64,000 nucleotides of DNA, taken from positions 239,726 to 303,725 of the forward strand of contig JAIXWR010000035.1 in NCBI GenBank assembly GCA_027491155.1, in the 5' to 3' direction. Under the pieces are notes generated by a model. That model did not search any database, was not told where the DNA came from, and was given only the letters and a program-made list of their open reading frames with translations. Shown in pieces: positions 8,743 through 20,058 of the stretch; position 1 is the stretch's first letter, and each line of letters starts with the position of its first letter. Source of the stretch: Verrucomicrobiaceae bacterium. GTDB taxonomy: Bacteria > Verrucomicrobiota > Verrucomicrobiia > Verrucomicrobiales > Akkermansiaceae. Both the position numbers and the translations under genes were made by a program.

Positions 8743-9840
8743 ATGTCGAGACCCGACCCCACCGCAGAACTCCAGAAAGCCCTCCGAAAGCGCATTCTCG
8801 TGCTCGACGGCGCAATGGGCACCACCATCCGCACCTACGGCTTGGCGGAGCAGGACGCCCGCGGCAGCCGCTTCGCGGACTCGAAAAAGGACCTGCTGAA
8901 CAACGGCGACATCCTCTCGATTACCCGCCCGGACGTCATCGGCGACATCCACAAGCGCTTCTACCAAGCCGGCTCCGACATCTGCGAAACCAACACCTTC
9001 TCCGCAACCTCCATCGCCCAGAGCGAGTTCTTCGTCGACGATCCCCGCGAGCACGGCGGCATCAAGGACCCGGAGTTCTTCCAGAAGATCATCGACAGCA
9101 CGGCACTCCGCGACCTCGCCTGGGAGCTCAACGTCGAGTCCTCCCGCCTCTGCCGCAAATGGGCCGACGACATCGGCAGCGACACCGGCATCAAGCGCTA
9201 CGTCGCCGGCGCAATCGGACCGCTCACCGTCTCGCTCAGCACCTCGCCCGATGCCAACGACGCCGGCTTCCGCACCGTGACCTTCGACCAGGTGAAGGAG
9301 GATTACACCCGCCAGGTCCGCGCGCTGATCGAAGGCGGCTGCGACATCCTGATGGTCGAGACCATCTTCGACGCCCTCAACGCCAAGGCCGCGCTGGTTG
9401 CCATCCAGGAGGTCTTCGACACCGACAAGGTCCGCCTCCCGATCATCGTCAGCGCGGCGGTCGGCCGCGGCGGTGAAACGATGATCTCGGCGCAAAAAGT
9501 GGAGGCGCTGTGGAACGCCGTCGCCCACGTCAACCCGCTCGCTGTCGGCCTCAACTGCTCGCTCGGTCCGGACCTGATGAAGCCGCACCTTGAGGAGCTT
9601 GCCAAGGTCGCCGCGTCCAACATTTCCTGCTACCCGAACGCCGGCCTGCCCAACCCGCTCGCGCCCACCGGCTTCGATCTCGAACCGCCCGACATGAACG
9701 CCTACATGAAGGAATTCGCCCTCGACGGCCTGCTCAACCTCGCCGGCGGCTGCTGCGGCAACACCCCCGAACACGTCGCCGCCATCGCAGAAGCGGTCAA
9801 GGGGGTGAAACCGCGTGAGGTGCCAAAGGTTGAGGATTGA
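8743..9840 (+). CDS. metH: Methionine synthase, homocysteine-binding module (split MetH, part 1)
   Basis: 365 residues equal to the N-terminal homocysteine S-methyltransferase domain of cobalamin-dependent MetH. It begins with the family signature VLDGAMGTTIRTYGL (about 20-34), has ETNTFSATS in the barrel, and carries the zinc-binding cysteines in GLNCSLGP (about 271-278) and GGCCGNTPEHVAAI (about 333-346). It transfers the methyl group from methylcobalamin to homocysteine in the cytoplasm, but only together with the cobalamin and folate modules encoded by the next gene. The protein ends at KGVKPREVPKVED, which corresponds to the inter-domain linker of one-chain MetH. The stop codon is formed by the first bases of an inserted palindrome-ended element (9839-9987). 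Confidence 0.95.
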   Translation: MSRPDPTAELQKALRKRILVLDGAMGTTIRTYGLAEQDARGSRFADSKKDLLNNGDILSITRPDVIGDIHKRFYQAGSDICETNTFSATSIAQSEFFVDDPREHGGIKDPEFFQKIIDSTALRDLAWELNVESSRLCRKWADDIGSDTGIKRYVAGAIGPLTVSLSTSPDANDAGFRTVTFDQVKEDYTRQVRALIEGGCDILMVETIFDALNAKAALVAIQEVFDTDKVRLPIIVSAAVGRGGETMISAQKVEALWNAVAHVNPLAVGLNCSLGPDLMKPHLEELAKVAASNISCYPNAGLPNPLAPTGFDLEPPDMNAYMKEFALDGLLNLAGGCCGNTPEHVAAIAEAVKGVKPREVPKVED

Positions 9841-9987
9841 ACGAACCGCAACCCACCTTCCCAGTCGCCGGGATAAAACCGCTCGTCCACCCGATCTCGT
9901 CCGAATAATCCTCCTCCGCGTTCACCTCCACGACCTCCGCGCCTCCGCAGCCTGCCCTTCGTAGCTTCAGCGAAGAAGGGTTCGTTC
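9839..9987. repeat. MITE-like element in the metH linker
   Basis: A 149-bp segment bounded by perfect 9-bp inverted ends, GAACGAACC (9839-9847) and GGTTCGTTC (9979-9987). It contains a pyrimidine-rich CTCCGCGTTCACCTCC stretch and a CTTCGTAGC...GCGAAGAAGG hairpin (9957-9980). The same ends and pyrimidine-rich body are seen at 43096-43288, and the CTTCGTAGC hairpin recurs at 24209-24232. Its left end supplies two bases of the upstream stop codon. Confidence 0.65.
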
Positions 9988-9999
9988 CTTCCACCAGCC

Positions 10000-12765
<2,766 letters not shown>

Positions 12766-13830
12766 TCAGACGCCCCGCTTCAGATCGAGGTAGCGCCGCA
12801 TCGCCGCGATCCGGTTCTCCACGCCCAGCCGCTGGAAGATCGCCTCGAGGTGCTTCTCCACCGTGCGCGGACTGATGCCCAGGATGATCGCCGCCTCGCC
12901 GCTGGTCTTGCCTTCGGCGATCCAGTCCATGATCTCACGCTGGCGGCGTGTCAGGATGGACATCGCCTCGTCCGAGCTTTCCTCGTGCCCCGAAACCGGG
13001 AACATGAGAATCACCTCGCCGCTCAACTTCGGCAGGGCATGGACCGTCATCTCCCCGCCGCCGAGATCGAGCTTCAAATCGATCCAGCGTGCGGTGACCG
13101 TGTTGCTCCAGGTACCGTCGAGAAGCCCGTCGATCTCCTTGACCGCCCCCGCAGGCAGGGCCCGCACGGCTTCATCCGCTTCCCACCATGCCTCCGCCAG
13201 CCGGACGGCCGCGTGATTGAGCGGACAAATCTCGGAGGCCAGGTTGATGATGAAAATCGCCAGCGGAGACTTCGAGCTGGCCGTGAAGACCCGCTGCCTG
13301 ACCGAGAACTCGATGTTGTTCGCTTCCATCCGGTCGAGCACGCCGCGCGCGGTCAACAGGATCGCATCGAAGCGCTCCCGGGCATGATTCCCCACCACGT
13401 TGCCGGTGAAATAGCATTTCAGGTAAGCCTTTCGCCGCCGCTGCTGGACGAGCACCCCGAAAAGAATGTCGGTGGTCCGGGTTTCGCCGAAGATCTCGCG
13501 GACGAACAAACTCTGCGCATACTGCTCGGCGGAAAGGTGGTCCGAAAGCGCGAATCCGAGATCGCCCGGATCGTTGAAATCCACACGGCTCCACAGCGGG
13601 TGGTGGGAACTCAGGCGATTGATGTCCTGAACCTTGCTACCAAGCAGCTTGGAAATCGGCCCGTGGTTCGATACCGAGCAGACTCCGGCGAGCGGCGACA
13701 CTTCCATCACCAGCGCCTCGTCCGCACCCACGAGTGCCGGAAGCTTCGCCACGAGCAGATCCACAAGATCGTCGTAATTGCCGGAACGATAGATGGCCCG
13801 GGCAAGATCGAAGTAAGGTTTTCCGAGCAC
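12766..13830 (-). CDS. LuxR-family transcriptional regulator with N-terminal sensory domain
   Basis: 354 residues from a GTG start. The C-terminal 60 residues are a LuxR/GerE helix-turn-helix (LTRRQREIMDWIAEGKTSGE, then SPRTVEKHLEAIFQRLGVEN). Residues about 5-285 have no receiver Asp signature and no membrane segment; they look like a mixed alpha/beta PAS/GAF-like sensor, a layout found in stand-alone verrucomicrobial LuxR regulators. Ligand and target genes are unknown. Its 5' side faces a 380-bp spacer filled with the tandem structured repeat, and it converges without a gap on metH part 2. Confidence 0.85.
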   Translation of the reverse strand: MLGKPYFDLARAIYRSGNYDDLVDLLVAKLPALVGADEALVMEVSPLAGVCSVSNHGPISKLLGSKVQDINRLSSHHPLWSRVDFNDPGDLGFALSDHLSAEQYAQSLFVREIFGETRTTDILFGVLVQQRRRKAYLKCYFTGNVVGNHARERFDAILLTARGVLDRMEANNIEFSVRQRVFTASSKSPLAIFIINLASEICPLNHAAVRLAEAWWEADEAVRALPAGAVKEIDGLLDGTWSNTVTARWIDLKLDLGGGEMTVHALPKLSGEVILMFPVSGHEESSDEAMSILTRRQREIMDWIAEGKTSGEAAIILGISPRTVEKHLEAIFQRLGVENRIAAMRRYLDLKRGV

Positions 13831-13867
13831 GGTGGTGGCGGGGACCCGGGAAGATTACGTAATCCCC

Positions 13868-14187
13868 CGTAAGTATCAACCCGCATTCTTGCCCATTTGC
13901 ATTCGTGGGAAAGCGGTGCAATTCTCCGACATCCGGTGCGGGTTCGTTCGCCCGGCGCAACAGTTTCCCTGGGGGGGGAAAAGATGGCCCCGTCGGTCCA
14001 CGTGATCGGCGGGGCCATTGATTTCCGGCCTCCATAAGTAGCAACACGCATTGTCGCCCGGAATTTCTTGTGGCAGCTTCGCCACGTGTTCGCGGAACGC
14101 GTTCCGGGGGGGATGCCCCGCGAGCACAAGATTTCCCTGGGGGGGGAAAAGATGGCCCCGTCGGTCCTTGTGATCGGCGGGGCCATT
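13868..14187. repeat. Tandem duplicated about 165-bp unit with conserved hairpin core
   Basis: Two direct copies (about 13868-14031 and 14033-14187) fill the spacer between the LuxR-type and RluE-like genes. Each begins TAAGTAnCAACnCGCATT and ends with a 56-bp core (13964-14019 and 14132-14187) that is 54/56 identical, including a run of eight G. Each core holds the palindrome ATGGCCCCG...CGGGGCCAT (13984-14018 in copy 1). The middle parts have diverged. In copy 2 a 10-bp stem, GTGTTCGCGG with CCGCGAGCAC and one G-U pair, can enclose the centre. Read on the minus strand each palindrome is followed by CTTTTCC. No gene is supported here; the antisense peptides in it only mirror the repeat. Confidence 0.7.
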
Positions 14188-14210
14188 CACTTGAATCCGG
14201 GGCGCTCCCG

Positions 14211-14771
14211 ATGCTGATCGCCTTCCACAAGCCCTACGGGGTGCTCAGCCAGTTCACGCCCGACCATCCGGGGCAGCGGACCCTTGCCGAATTCGGTTTC
14301 CCCAAGGACGTCTTTCCGATCGGCCGGCTCGACCAGGATTCGGAAGGGTTGATCCTGCTCGGCAACGAGCGCGAATGGGTGAAGCGACTGCTGGAACCCC
14401 GGCACGGGCACCCGCGGACCTACCACGTCCAGGTCGAGGGTGTCCCCGGCCAGGAAGTCCTCGCTCGGGTCGCCCGCGGCGGGCTCGATCTCAAGGGGCA
14501 TCGCACCTTGCCCTGCCAGGCCCGCAGGCTGGATCCCGCCCCGAACCATCCGCCCCGCGACCCGCCGGTGCGCTTCCGCAAGAGCGTCCCCGATTGCTGG
14601 ATCGAACTCGTCTTGACCGAAGGGAAGAACCGCCAGGTCCGGCGGATGACCGCGGCGGTCGGGCATCCGACCCTGCGCCTCATCCGGGTGGCCATCGGCG
14701 GACTACACCTGAAAACTTTCCCGCAAGGCACCTGGAGGGAACTCTCCCAAGCAGAGCGCCGCGCCCTCTAA
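14211..14771 (+). CDS. Pseudouridine synthase, RluE/RsuA family
   Basis: 186 residues from the ATG at 14211, chosen because the family N-terminus (MLIAFHKPYGVLSQFT) begins there; the open frame upstream runs into the tandem repeat. The catalytic motif GRLDQDSEGLILL has Asp41, and the C-terminal NRQVRRMTAAVGHPTLRLIR signature is intact. There is no N-terminal S4 domain and the length is short, as in RluE, which modifies 23S rRNA U2457 in E. coli. The precise rRNA target here is an inference. The following gene converges on it after 9 bases. Confidence 0.9.
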   Translation: MLIAFHKPYGVLSQFTPDHPGQRTLAEFGFPKDVFPIGRLDQDSEGLILLGNEREWVKRLLEPRHGHPRTYHVQVEGVPGQEVLARVARGGLDLKGHRTLPCQARRLDPAPNHPPRDPPVRFRKSVPDCWIELVLTEGKNRQVRRMTAAVGHPTLRLIRVAIGGLHLKTFPQGTWRELSQAERRAL

Positions 14772-14780
14772 CAAGCGCCC

Positions 14781-15284
14781 TCAGGGCAGGAACTCCACCC
14801 GCAGACGGAGCGGCTTGTCGACATCGGGAAGCTCCCGGTCGAGCGGAACCTGAACCATCACCTCGGTGCAGCCGTCCTCGAGCTTGCGCCGGGTGATCTC
14901 CCCGCTGCCCGCCCAGGCGCCGCGGCCGTTCTTGCGGGCGATCTCCACCCGCTTGCCGTTCTCGTCCACCATCTCCACCACGTAGCTCACGTCGCGGGGA
15001 ACTTCGGGCGGCATCACGAAAATCATCACCGGCTCCGGCGGGTCGCCCACGAACGCGAGCGACGGCAGCTTGTCCCAAGCCTCCGCGTCGTTCATCGGCG
15101 CGAGGTCGAAGGCATACGCCATCAGGTTCGTGATCCCGTCGGTGTCGAGATCCGCGTCAGGCTCGGCGAAAACCCCCACCAGACCGTTCGCGTCGGCCCA
15201 GGCGAGGTAACCCTCCTGGGCGGACGCCGCCGCCAGACCCGCCAAAGGCAGGCCGCACGCGGCGACGACGGATTTCCAAGACAT
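14781..15284 (-). CDS. Small secreted protein with verrucomicrobial C-terminal module
   Basis: 167 residues from the ATG at 15282-15284. Signal peptide about 1-22 (AAASAQ), then EGYLAWADANGLVGVF followed by a DADLDTDGITNLMAYAFDL segment. This is the calcium/EF-like DxDxDG segment and fold of the C-terminal domain found at the end of large verrucomicrobial exported proteins (compare the end of the 885-aa protein). Here it stands almost alone, as a minimal exported form. Function unknown. It lies 65 bases downstream of trxB on the same strand. Confidence 0.7.
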   Translation of the reverse strand: MSWKSVVAACGLPLAGLAAASAQEGYLAWADANGLVGVFAEPDADLDTDGITNLMAYAFDLAPMNDAEAWDKLPSLAFVGDPPEPVMIFVMPPEVPRDVSYVVEMVDENGKRVEIARKNGRGAWAGSGEITRRKLEDGCTEVMVQVPLDRELPDVDKPLRLRVEFLP

Positions 15285-15349
15285 GCGGCCGGGAAGATAG
15301 CGTCCCGTTTCCGCCCGTCCAGCCCTGAATCCGGACCCCGGCAGCGCCC

Positions 15350-16276
15350 TCACTCGTGGTCGGCAAGGTAGCGTTCGGCCTCCAGCGCGGCCGCACAGCC
15401 TTGTCCCGCCGCGGTGATCGCCTGCCGGTAGAAGTGGTCCGCCACGTCCCCCGCGGCGAAAAGCCCCTCCGTTTTCGTCGCCGTCCGGCCCGGCTGCTGG
15501 AGGATGTAGCCGTTCTCGTCCTTGTCGACCAGATCGCCGAGGAAACCGCTGTTGGGAACGTGCCCGATCGCCACGAAGACGCACTTCAGCTCGAGCTCGC
15601 TCTCCTCCCCGGTCACGAGGTTCTTCAGCGTCACGGCCCGCATCTCGCCGGCCTCGTCGGTGAGATACTCCGTCACGGTGGAATTCCACACGGGCTCGAT
15701 CTTCGGGTTCGCCAGCGCCCGGTCGGCCATGATCTTCGAGGCCCGGAGCTCGTCGCGGCGGTGGATCAGATAGACCTTGCTGGCAAAGCGGGTCAGGAAG
15801 GTGGCCTCCTCGCAGGCGCTGTCGCCGCCGCCGATCACCGCCACCGGGACGTCCCGGTAGAAGGCGCCGTCGCAGGTGGCGCAGGACGTCAAGCCGTGCC
15901 CGATCAGCTGCTTCTCGTTCGGCAGGCCGAGGTGGCGGGGCGCCGCACCCGTCGCGATGATCACGGTGTGCGCTTCGTGGCTGCCCGATGACGTCGTGAC
16001 CAGAAAGGAGCCGTCGGCCCGCTTCTCGACCCCTTCCACGTTGGCGAACTCGATGCGGGCGCCGAATTTCTCGGCCTGCGCCTGCATGTTCATCATCAGC
16101 TGCGGCCCCATGATACCTTCCGGAAAACCAGGGAAGTTCTCGACCTCGGTGGTGGTGGTCAGTTGACCTCCCGGCTGGGTGCCGGTGAGCATGAGCGGGG
16201 AAAGATTGGCGCGGCCGGTGTAGATGGCCGCGGTGTAGCCGGCGCAGCCGGTGCCGATGATGATGACGTTTTCCAT
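15350..16276 (-). CDS. trxB: Thioredoxin reductase
   Basis: 308 residues from the ATG at 16274-16276, preceded by AAGGA. FAD-binding [10 protein letters not shown] (about 8-17), active-site disulfide CATC at Cys132-Cys135, NADPH-binding [13 protein letters not shown] (about 149-161) and the second FAD motif [21 protein letters not shown] near the C-terminus are all present. It reduces thioredoxin with NADPH in the cytoplasm. Length and motif spacing are those of the low-molecular-weight bacterial enzyme. The upstream neighbour on the same strand (123-base gap) is a thioredoxin-fold lipoprotein, so a shared redox theme is possible although the two act in different compartments. Confidence 0.96.
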   Translation of the reverse strand: MENVIIIGTGCAGYTAAIYTGRANLSPLMLTGTQPGGQLTTTTEVENFPGFPEGIMGPQLMMNMQAQAEKFGARIEFANVEGVEKRADGSFLVTTSSGSHEAHTVIIATGAAPRHLGLPNEKQLIGHGLTSCATCDGAFYRDVPVAVIGGGDSACEEATFLTRFASKVYLIHRRDELRASKIMADRALANPKIEPVWNSTVTEYLTDEAGEMRAVTLKNLVTGEESELELKCVFVAIGHVPNSGFLGDLVDKDENGYILQQPGRTATKTEGLFAAGDVADHFYRQAITAAGQGCAAALEAERYLADHE

Positions 16277-16399
16277 GGTCCTTGGTGATGACGGGGCGCG
16301 GGAGTATTCCGGCCGGAAGTCCGGGGCGTCAACCACCGGCGCGCCGAACTTCGCCGCGGGAAGCCGCGGGACCGCAAGCATGCAACACGCCCGCCGGGA

Positions 16400-17317
16400 T
16401 CAGCGGACCCCGCGCAGGCGCTTCTGGTCCTCGATCCACACCCGGTCCCCGGCGGACAGCCGGTCCTCGTGGGTCCGCGCCCGTTGCCCGTCGGGCTCGA
16501 CCAGCAGGAGCTCCCCGTCGCGGTAGCCCGCCAGTTTGGCAAAGATCACGCGTCCCTTGCCGTCGGTCCAGTCCCGGTAGCCCTTGCGTTCGAGCGAAGC
16601 CTTCCACGACTTGTGGTTCTCAACCGCCAGCGAAACACCCTGCTTGAGCTGCCCCCAGACGAAATCCTCCTGTCCCTTGCGGTAGCTCTTGTAGCGCCCG
16701 ACCACCTCGCCGGACGGGGAAATCAGAAGCAGGGTCGGATAGCCCCTCGCGCTGTACTTCTTCTTCAAGCCGCGGACGTAGATCTTCTTGCGGGCATCGT
16801 CCTCGATGTCCTTGCCCTTCACCGACTGGTCGACAATCAGCCGCACGGTGTTCTCCGTGGCCCACTCCTCGAAGTCCTGGCGCGCGAAAAGGCCGTTGCT
16901 CAGCGACTTGCAGGAGCTGCTCCGGACGCTGTCGGTGAACCAGATCAGCAGCGGCTTGCCGGTCTTCCTCGATTCGCGGATCGCCTCGGCCTCGCTTTCG
17001 CGCCACGGGCCCTTCTGCGGGGTCACCGCCATCAGCCCCTGGAGTTCCGGGATCTCGGCGTCCGGATTGTCCGGATCGGTCCAGACCAGCGAGTTCGGGT
17101 CGTGGGCGGCGAAGGCCGCGGCCACCGACGGGGGCGGCGCGTTCCCGCCGGGCGCGATGGGTGTTCCCGCATCCTCGCCATTCCCCCGGAGTTCCGGCGG
17201 GATCCCCGTGGGTCCGAAAGGGCTGGCACCCATCTCGGGCACGACCGGTGCCTTGGGGCCGCAAGCCGGCAGGAGGATCGCGGACAAGATCGGAAGGGCG
17301 CGCGGCGGCAATCGCAT
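16400..17317 (-). CDS. Lipoprotein with thioredoxin-like and SHD1-like domains
   Basis: 305 residues. Lipobox LLPAC gives a lipidated Cys19. A Pro/Gly-rich linker runs to about 100; a thioredoxin fold follows (about 105-230: RKTGKPLLIWFTDS, later the cis-Pro loop GYPTLLLISPSGEVVGRY). The usual CxxC is reduced to a single Cys136 in SSSCKS, so it cannot form the classic active-site disulfide. The C-terminal 60 residues (YRDWTDGKGRVIFAKLAGYR, then GELLLVEPDGQ, then RLSAGDRVWI) match SHD1, a small SH3-like domain frequent in Planctomycetes and Verrucomicrobia. It is probably an envelope-bound thiol or chaperone-like protein. Partner unknown. Confidence 0.8.
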   Translation of the reverse strand: MRLPPRALPILSAILLPACGPKAPVVPEMGASPFGPTGIPPELRGNGEDAGTPIAPGGNAPPPSVAAAFAAHDPNSLVWTDPDNPDAEIPELQGLMAVTPQKGPWRESEAEAIRESRKTGKPLLIWFTDSVRSSSCKSLSNGLFARQDFEEWATENTVRLIVDQSVKGKDIEDDARKKIYVRGLKKKYSARGYPTLLLISPSGEVVGRYKSYRKGQEDFVWGQLKQGVSLAVENHKSWKASLERKGYRDWTDGKGRVIFAKLAGYRDGELLLVEPDGQRARTHEDRLSAGDRVWIEDQKRLRGVR

Positions 17318-17415
17318 GCAGGGACGCTAGAGGGTTCCCGCGCCGGATGCAATGCGCCGGGTTTGCCTTGCCTCCCGGGTTTCTGCCGGCAAACTCCCGC
17401 CGCCCAAAAACCGCC

Positions 17416-19065
17416 ATGCGCTCCGCTTTCCTCATCCTCGCCCTGCTGTTCGCCCTGATGGTGCCCGAAGCGGCCCACGCCGCCGGCGGCCACGACCTCA
17501 AGTCACCCGAGTTCGTCGAGCGGATGAAGGACTTCAATGCGCGGGAAGCCGCCGCCGGCATCGAGGGCATCGGCCCGCGGCTCTCCTTCCGCGCCAAGGA
17601 GCAGCCCTTCCTGGTGGTCGCCTCCATCATTTTCATCCTCGCCATCCTCCACACCTTCGTGGCGATCCCGATCACCAAGCTGGCTCACAAGGTCCAGCAC
17701 GACCACGACGCGCGGATCCGCAAGGAGCGGGCGGCCCACGGGGATTCGACCCACGCCGGGGACCTGGTGAGTTTCAAGGCGACCATCCTGCACTTCTTCG
17801 GCGAAGTGGAAGCGGTCTTCGGGATCTGGGTGGTCGTCCTTCTCGGCGCGATGTTCGCGTTTTACGACATGTCGGCCGTGAAAGGCTACATGATGGGAGT
17901 GAACTTCACCGAGCCGCTGTTCGTGGTCGTCATCATGGCCCTCGCCTCCACCCGGCCGATCCTGCGCTTTGCCGAAAGCTGCCTCCGCGTGTTCGCCCGC
18001 TTCGGCAAAGAGACCCCCGGCGCCTGGTGGCTCGCCATCCTGATCATCGGCCCGCTGCTCGGCTCCTTCATCACCGAGCCCGGCGCCATGACCATCTGCG
18101 CCATGCTGCTGGCCAAGAAGTTCTACAAGCTGAAGCCCTCGCCCGGATTCGCCTACGCCACGCTCGGCCTGCTGTTCGTCAACGTCTCGGTCGGCGGCGT
18201 GCTCACCAACTTCGCCGCGCCGCCGGTGCTGATGGTCGCCGCGAAATGGGGCCTGACCACCCCGGAGATGCTGCTCCACTACGGCGACAAGGCCGCGCTG
18301 GCCATTGCCGCATCGAGCCTGCTCTACTTCGCCTTCTTCCGGAAGGAACTGGCGGAAATGGCCGTGCGCGCCGGCGATCACGACGGCGACGGCAAGGGCG
18401 ACCTCAAGGAGAACGAACGGCCGGTGCCGATCTTCGTCACCCTCACCCACCTCGCCTTCATGGCATGGACGGTGGCATTCGCCCACTATCCCCCGTTCTT
18501 CATCTTCGGCTTCCTCTTCTTCCTCGCCTTCTCCCTGGCGACCGCCCACCACCAGTCGGAAATCAGCCTGCGCGGTCCCGTGATGGTCGGTTTCTTCCTC
18601 GCCGGCCTGGTCATCCACGGCGGCCTGCAGGGCTGGTGGCTAGGTCCGATCATCACCAGCCTGAGCGAATGGCCGCTCTTCATCGGGGCCACCATCCTGA
18701 CCTCGTTCAATGACAACGCCGCCATCACCTTCCTGGCCAGCCAGGTCGAGGGCCTCGGGCCCCAGCTGAAGTATGCCGTGCTCGCCGGTGCGGTCACGGG
18801 CGGCGGCTTGACCGTGATCGCCAACGCCCCGAACCCCGCCGGCCAGGCCCTTCTCAGCCGCTTCTTTGGCGAAGGCGTCTCCCCCGCCAAGCTGGCGGCC
18901 GGAGCCTTCATCCCGACCATCATCGTGGCGATCTGCATGATGTGCTTCCCCGACCGCGGCATCGACGCGATGTTCGCCGTGGAGAAGGAGAAAGGCTACG
19001 TGGCTCCCGCCGCGGAAGCTCCGGCGAATCCCGACGCTCCCGCTGCTCCCTCCGAATCCCCCTGA
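17416..19065 (+). CDS. Putative Na+/H+ antiporter (PF07399-like)
   Basis: 549 residues from the ATG at 17416, chosen because a signal-like helix (SAFLILALLFALMVPEAAHA) follows; the open frame upstream overlaps the opposite lipoprotein gene. About ten to twelve hydrophobic segments follow, with the diagnostic loop LGSFITEPGAMTICAMLLAK (about 214-233) and a second repeat FNDNAAITFLASQ (about 434-446) that are typical of the putative Na+/H+ antiporter family related to NhaD/ArsB-type ion transporters. The hydrophilic loop DHDGDGKGDLKENE resembles a calcium-binding segment. The C-terminus is Ala/Pro-rich. Predicted role: cation/proton exchange at the inner membrane. Five bases separate it from riboflavin synthase. 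Confidence 0.85.
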   Translation: MRSAFLILALLFALMVPEAAHAAGGHDLKSPEFVERMKDFNAREAAAGIEGIGPRLSFRAKEQPFLVVASIIFILAILHTFVAIPITKLAHKVQHDHDARIRKERAAHGDSTHAGDLVSFKATILHFFGEVEAVFGIWVVVLLGAMFAFYDMSAVKGYMMGVNFTEPLFVVVIMALASTRPILRFAESCLRVFARFGKETPGAWWLAILIIGPLLGSFITEPGAMTICAMLLAKKFYKLKPSPGFAYATLGLLFVNVSVGGVLTNFAAPPVLMVAAKWGLTTPEMLLHYGDKAALAIAASSLLYFAFFRKELAEMAVRAGDHDGDGKGDLKENERPVPIFVTLTHLAFMAWTVAFAHYPPFFIFGFLFFLAFSLATAHHQSEISLRGPVMVGFFLAGLVIHGGLQGWWLGPIITSLSEWPLFIGATILTSFNDNAAITFLASQVEGLGPQLKYAVLAGAVTGGGLTVIANAPNPAGQALLSRFFGEGVSPAKLAAGAFIPTIIVAICMMCFPDRGIDAMFAVEKEKGYVAPAAEAPANPDAPAAPSESP

Positions 19066-19070
19066 CGCCG

Positions 19071-19676
19071 ATGTTCACCGGCCTCGTCGAAGCCACCGGC
19101 CGCGTCCGCTCGCTCGAACCGCTCGGCGAACAGGCCCGGCTTTCGCTGGAGATCCCTTTCGCCGCCGAACTCGAGATGGGCGAATCCGTGGCGGTCAACG
19201 GCTGCTGCCTCACCGTCGCGGCCCTCGATCCCGCCGGGGCCTCGTTCGACCTGCTGGCGCAGACGCTCGCTGTGACCTCGCTGGGCGACCTCGCCGCGGG
19301 ATCGGTCGTGAACCTCGAACGCGCCCTCCGCGCCGGCGACCGCTTCGGCGGACATTTCGTGCAGGGCCACGTCGATGCCACCGGCCGGGTGCTGGCCCTC
19401 GAAGAACGCGGCCAGGATCACGTGCTCGATGTCGGGCTGCCGGCGGAAATCGAACGGCTGTGCATCGACAAGGGCTCGCTCTGCGTCGACGGCATCTCGC
19501 TGACCATCGCGGAGCTATCCGCCGGCCGCGCCCGCTTCTGGATCACCCCGCACACCTTCGCCGTCACCCATCTCCCCGGCCTGAAAGCCGGTGCCCGGGT
19601 CAACCTCGAGGCCGACCTGCTGGCCAAGCACGTCGCGAAGCTGATGGACGGATTCAGGGCGGCACCAGCAACGTGA
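19071..19676 (+). CDS. ribE: Riboflavin synthase, alpha chain
   Basis: 201 residues. Starts with the invariant MFTGLVEATGRV and contains two lumazine-binding repeats: the first with VAVNGCCLTVAAL (about 40-52), the second beginning GHFVQGHVDATGRVL (about 95-109) and containing LCVDGISLTIAEL. It dismutates two 6,7-dimethyl-8-ribityllumazine molecules to riboflavin in the cytoplasm. It follows the antiporter gene by five bases and its last 23 bases overlap the convergent DUF2752 gene. No other rib gene is nearby and no FMN riboswitch was recognised upstream. Confidence 0.95.
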   Translation: MFTGLVEATGRVRSLEPLGEQARLSLEIPFAAELEMGESVAVNGCCLTVAALDPAGASFDLLAQTLAVTSLGDLAAGSVVNLERALRAGDRFGGHFVQGHVDATGRVLALEERGQDHVLDVGLPAEIERLCIDKGSLCVDGISLTIAELSAGRARFWITPHTFAVTHLPGLKAGARVNLEADLLAKHVAKLMDGFRAAPAT

Positions 19677-20052
19677 ACGGCCACCACGGCAGGTTCCGCA
19701 CCAAGCCGAAGACGAGCACCAGGCCGCCGGCACCCCAGGCAAGCCAGGCCGGAAAGACCGGCCCCTTTCCTCCCCGCCACTCCTGCCAGACCCCGGCCAA
19801 GACCACTGCGGCAAAAGCCAGCGCCAGCAGGAACACCGCCGGATTCATCATCGCGGCCCCCGCGAAGTCGCCTTCAAGTAGCTTCACCGCGCAGCGCGTT
19901 CCCCCGCAGCCGGGACAATGCAAGCCGGTCAGGCGCCGCACCGTGCACGCGGGCATCGCCGCGGCCCACGACGGCCACGCGAAGCGCAGCAGCAGCAAGC
20001 CCGCGCCCCCGGTCAAGGCAAGCCAGGTCCAAGGGCGCCGGACTCCGCGCAT
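19654..20052 (-). CDS. DUF2752 membrane protein
   Basis: 132 residues. The signature CTVRRLTGLHCPGCGGTRC (about 36-54) with the CPGCGGTR core defines DUF2752. Hydrophobic segments at about 10-33, 68-90 and 98-120 indicate three membrane helices, and the C-terminal NLPWWPFTLL is typical. The family is of unknown function; the Cys motif suggests a metal- or redox-related role. It ends the three-gene minus-strand group with the two GYF/DUF4190 proteins (6-base gap) and overlaps the end of ribE by 23 bases. Confidence 0.85.
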   Translation of the reverse strand: MRGVRRPWTWLALTGGAGLLLLRFAWPSWAAAMPACTVRRLTGLHCPGCGGTRCAVKLLEGDFAGAAMMNPAVFLLALAFAAVVLAGVWQEWRGGKGPVFPAWLAWGAGGLVLVFGLVRNLPWWPFTLLVPP

Positions 20053-20058
20053 TCCTCC

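Noticed and set aside
13876..14230. Small minus-strand peptides with a repeated GPADH.DRRGHLFPP block
   Set aside because: They only reflect the 56-bp core repeat in translation; frames differ between copies and no start signal is seen.
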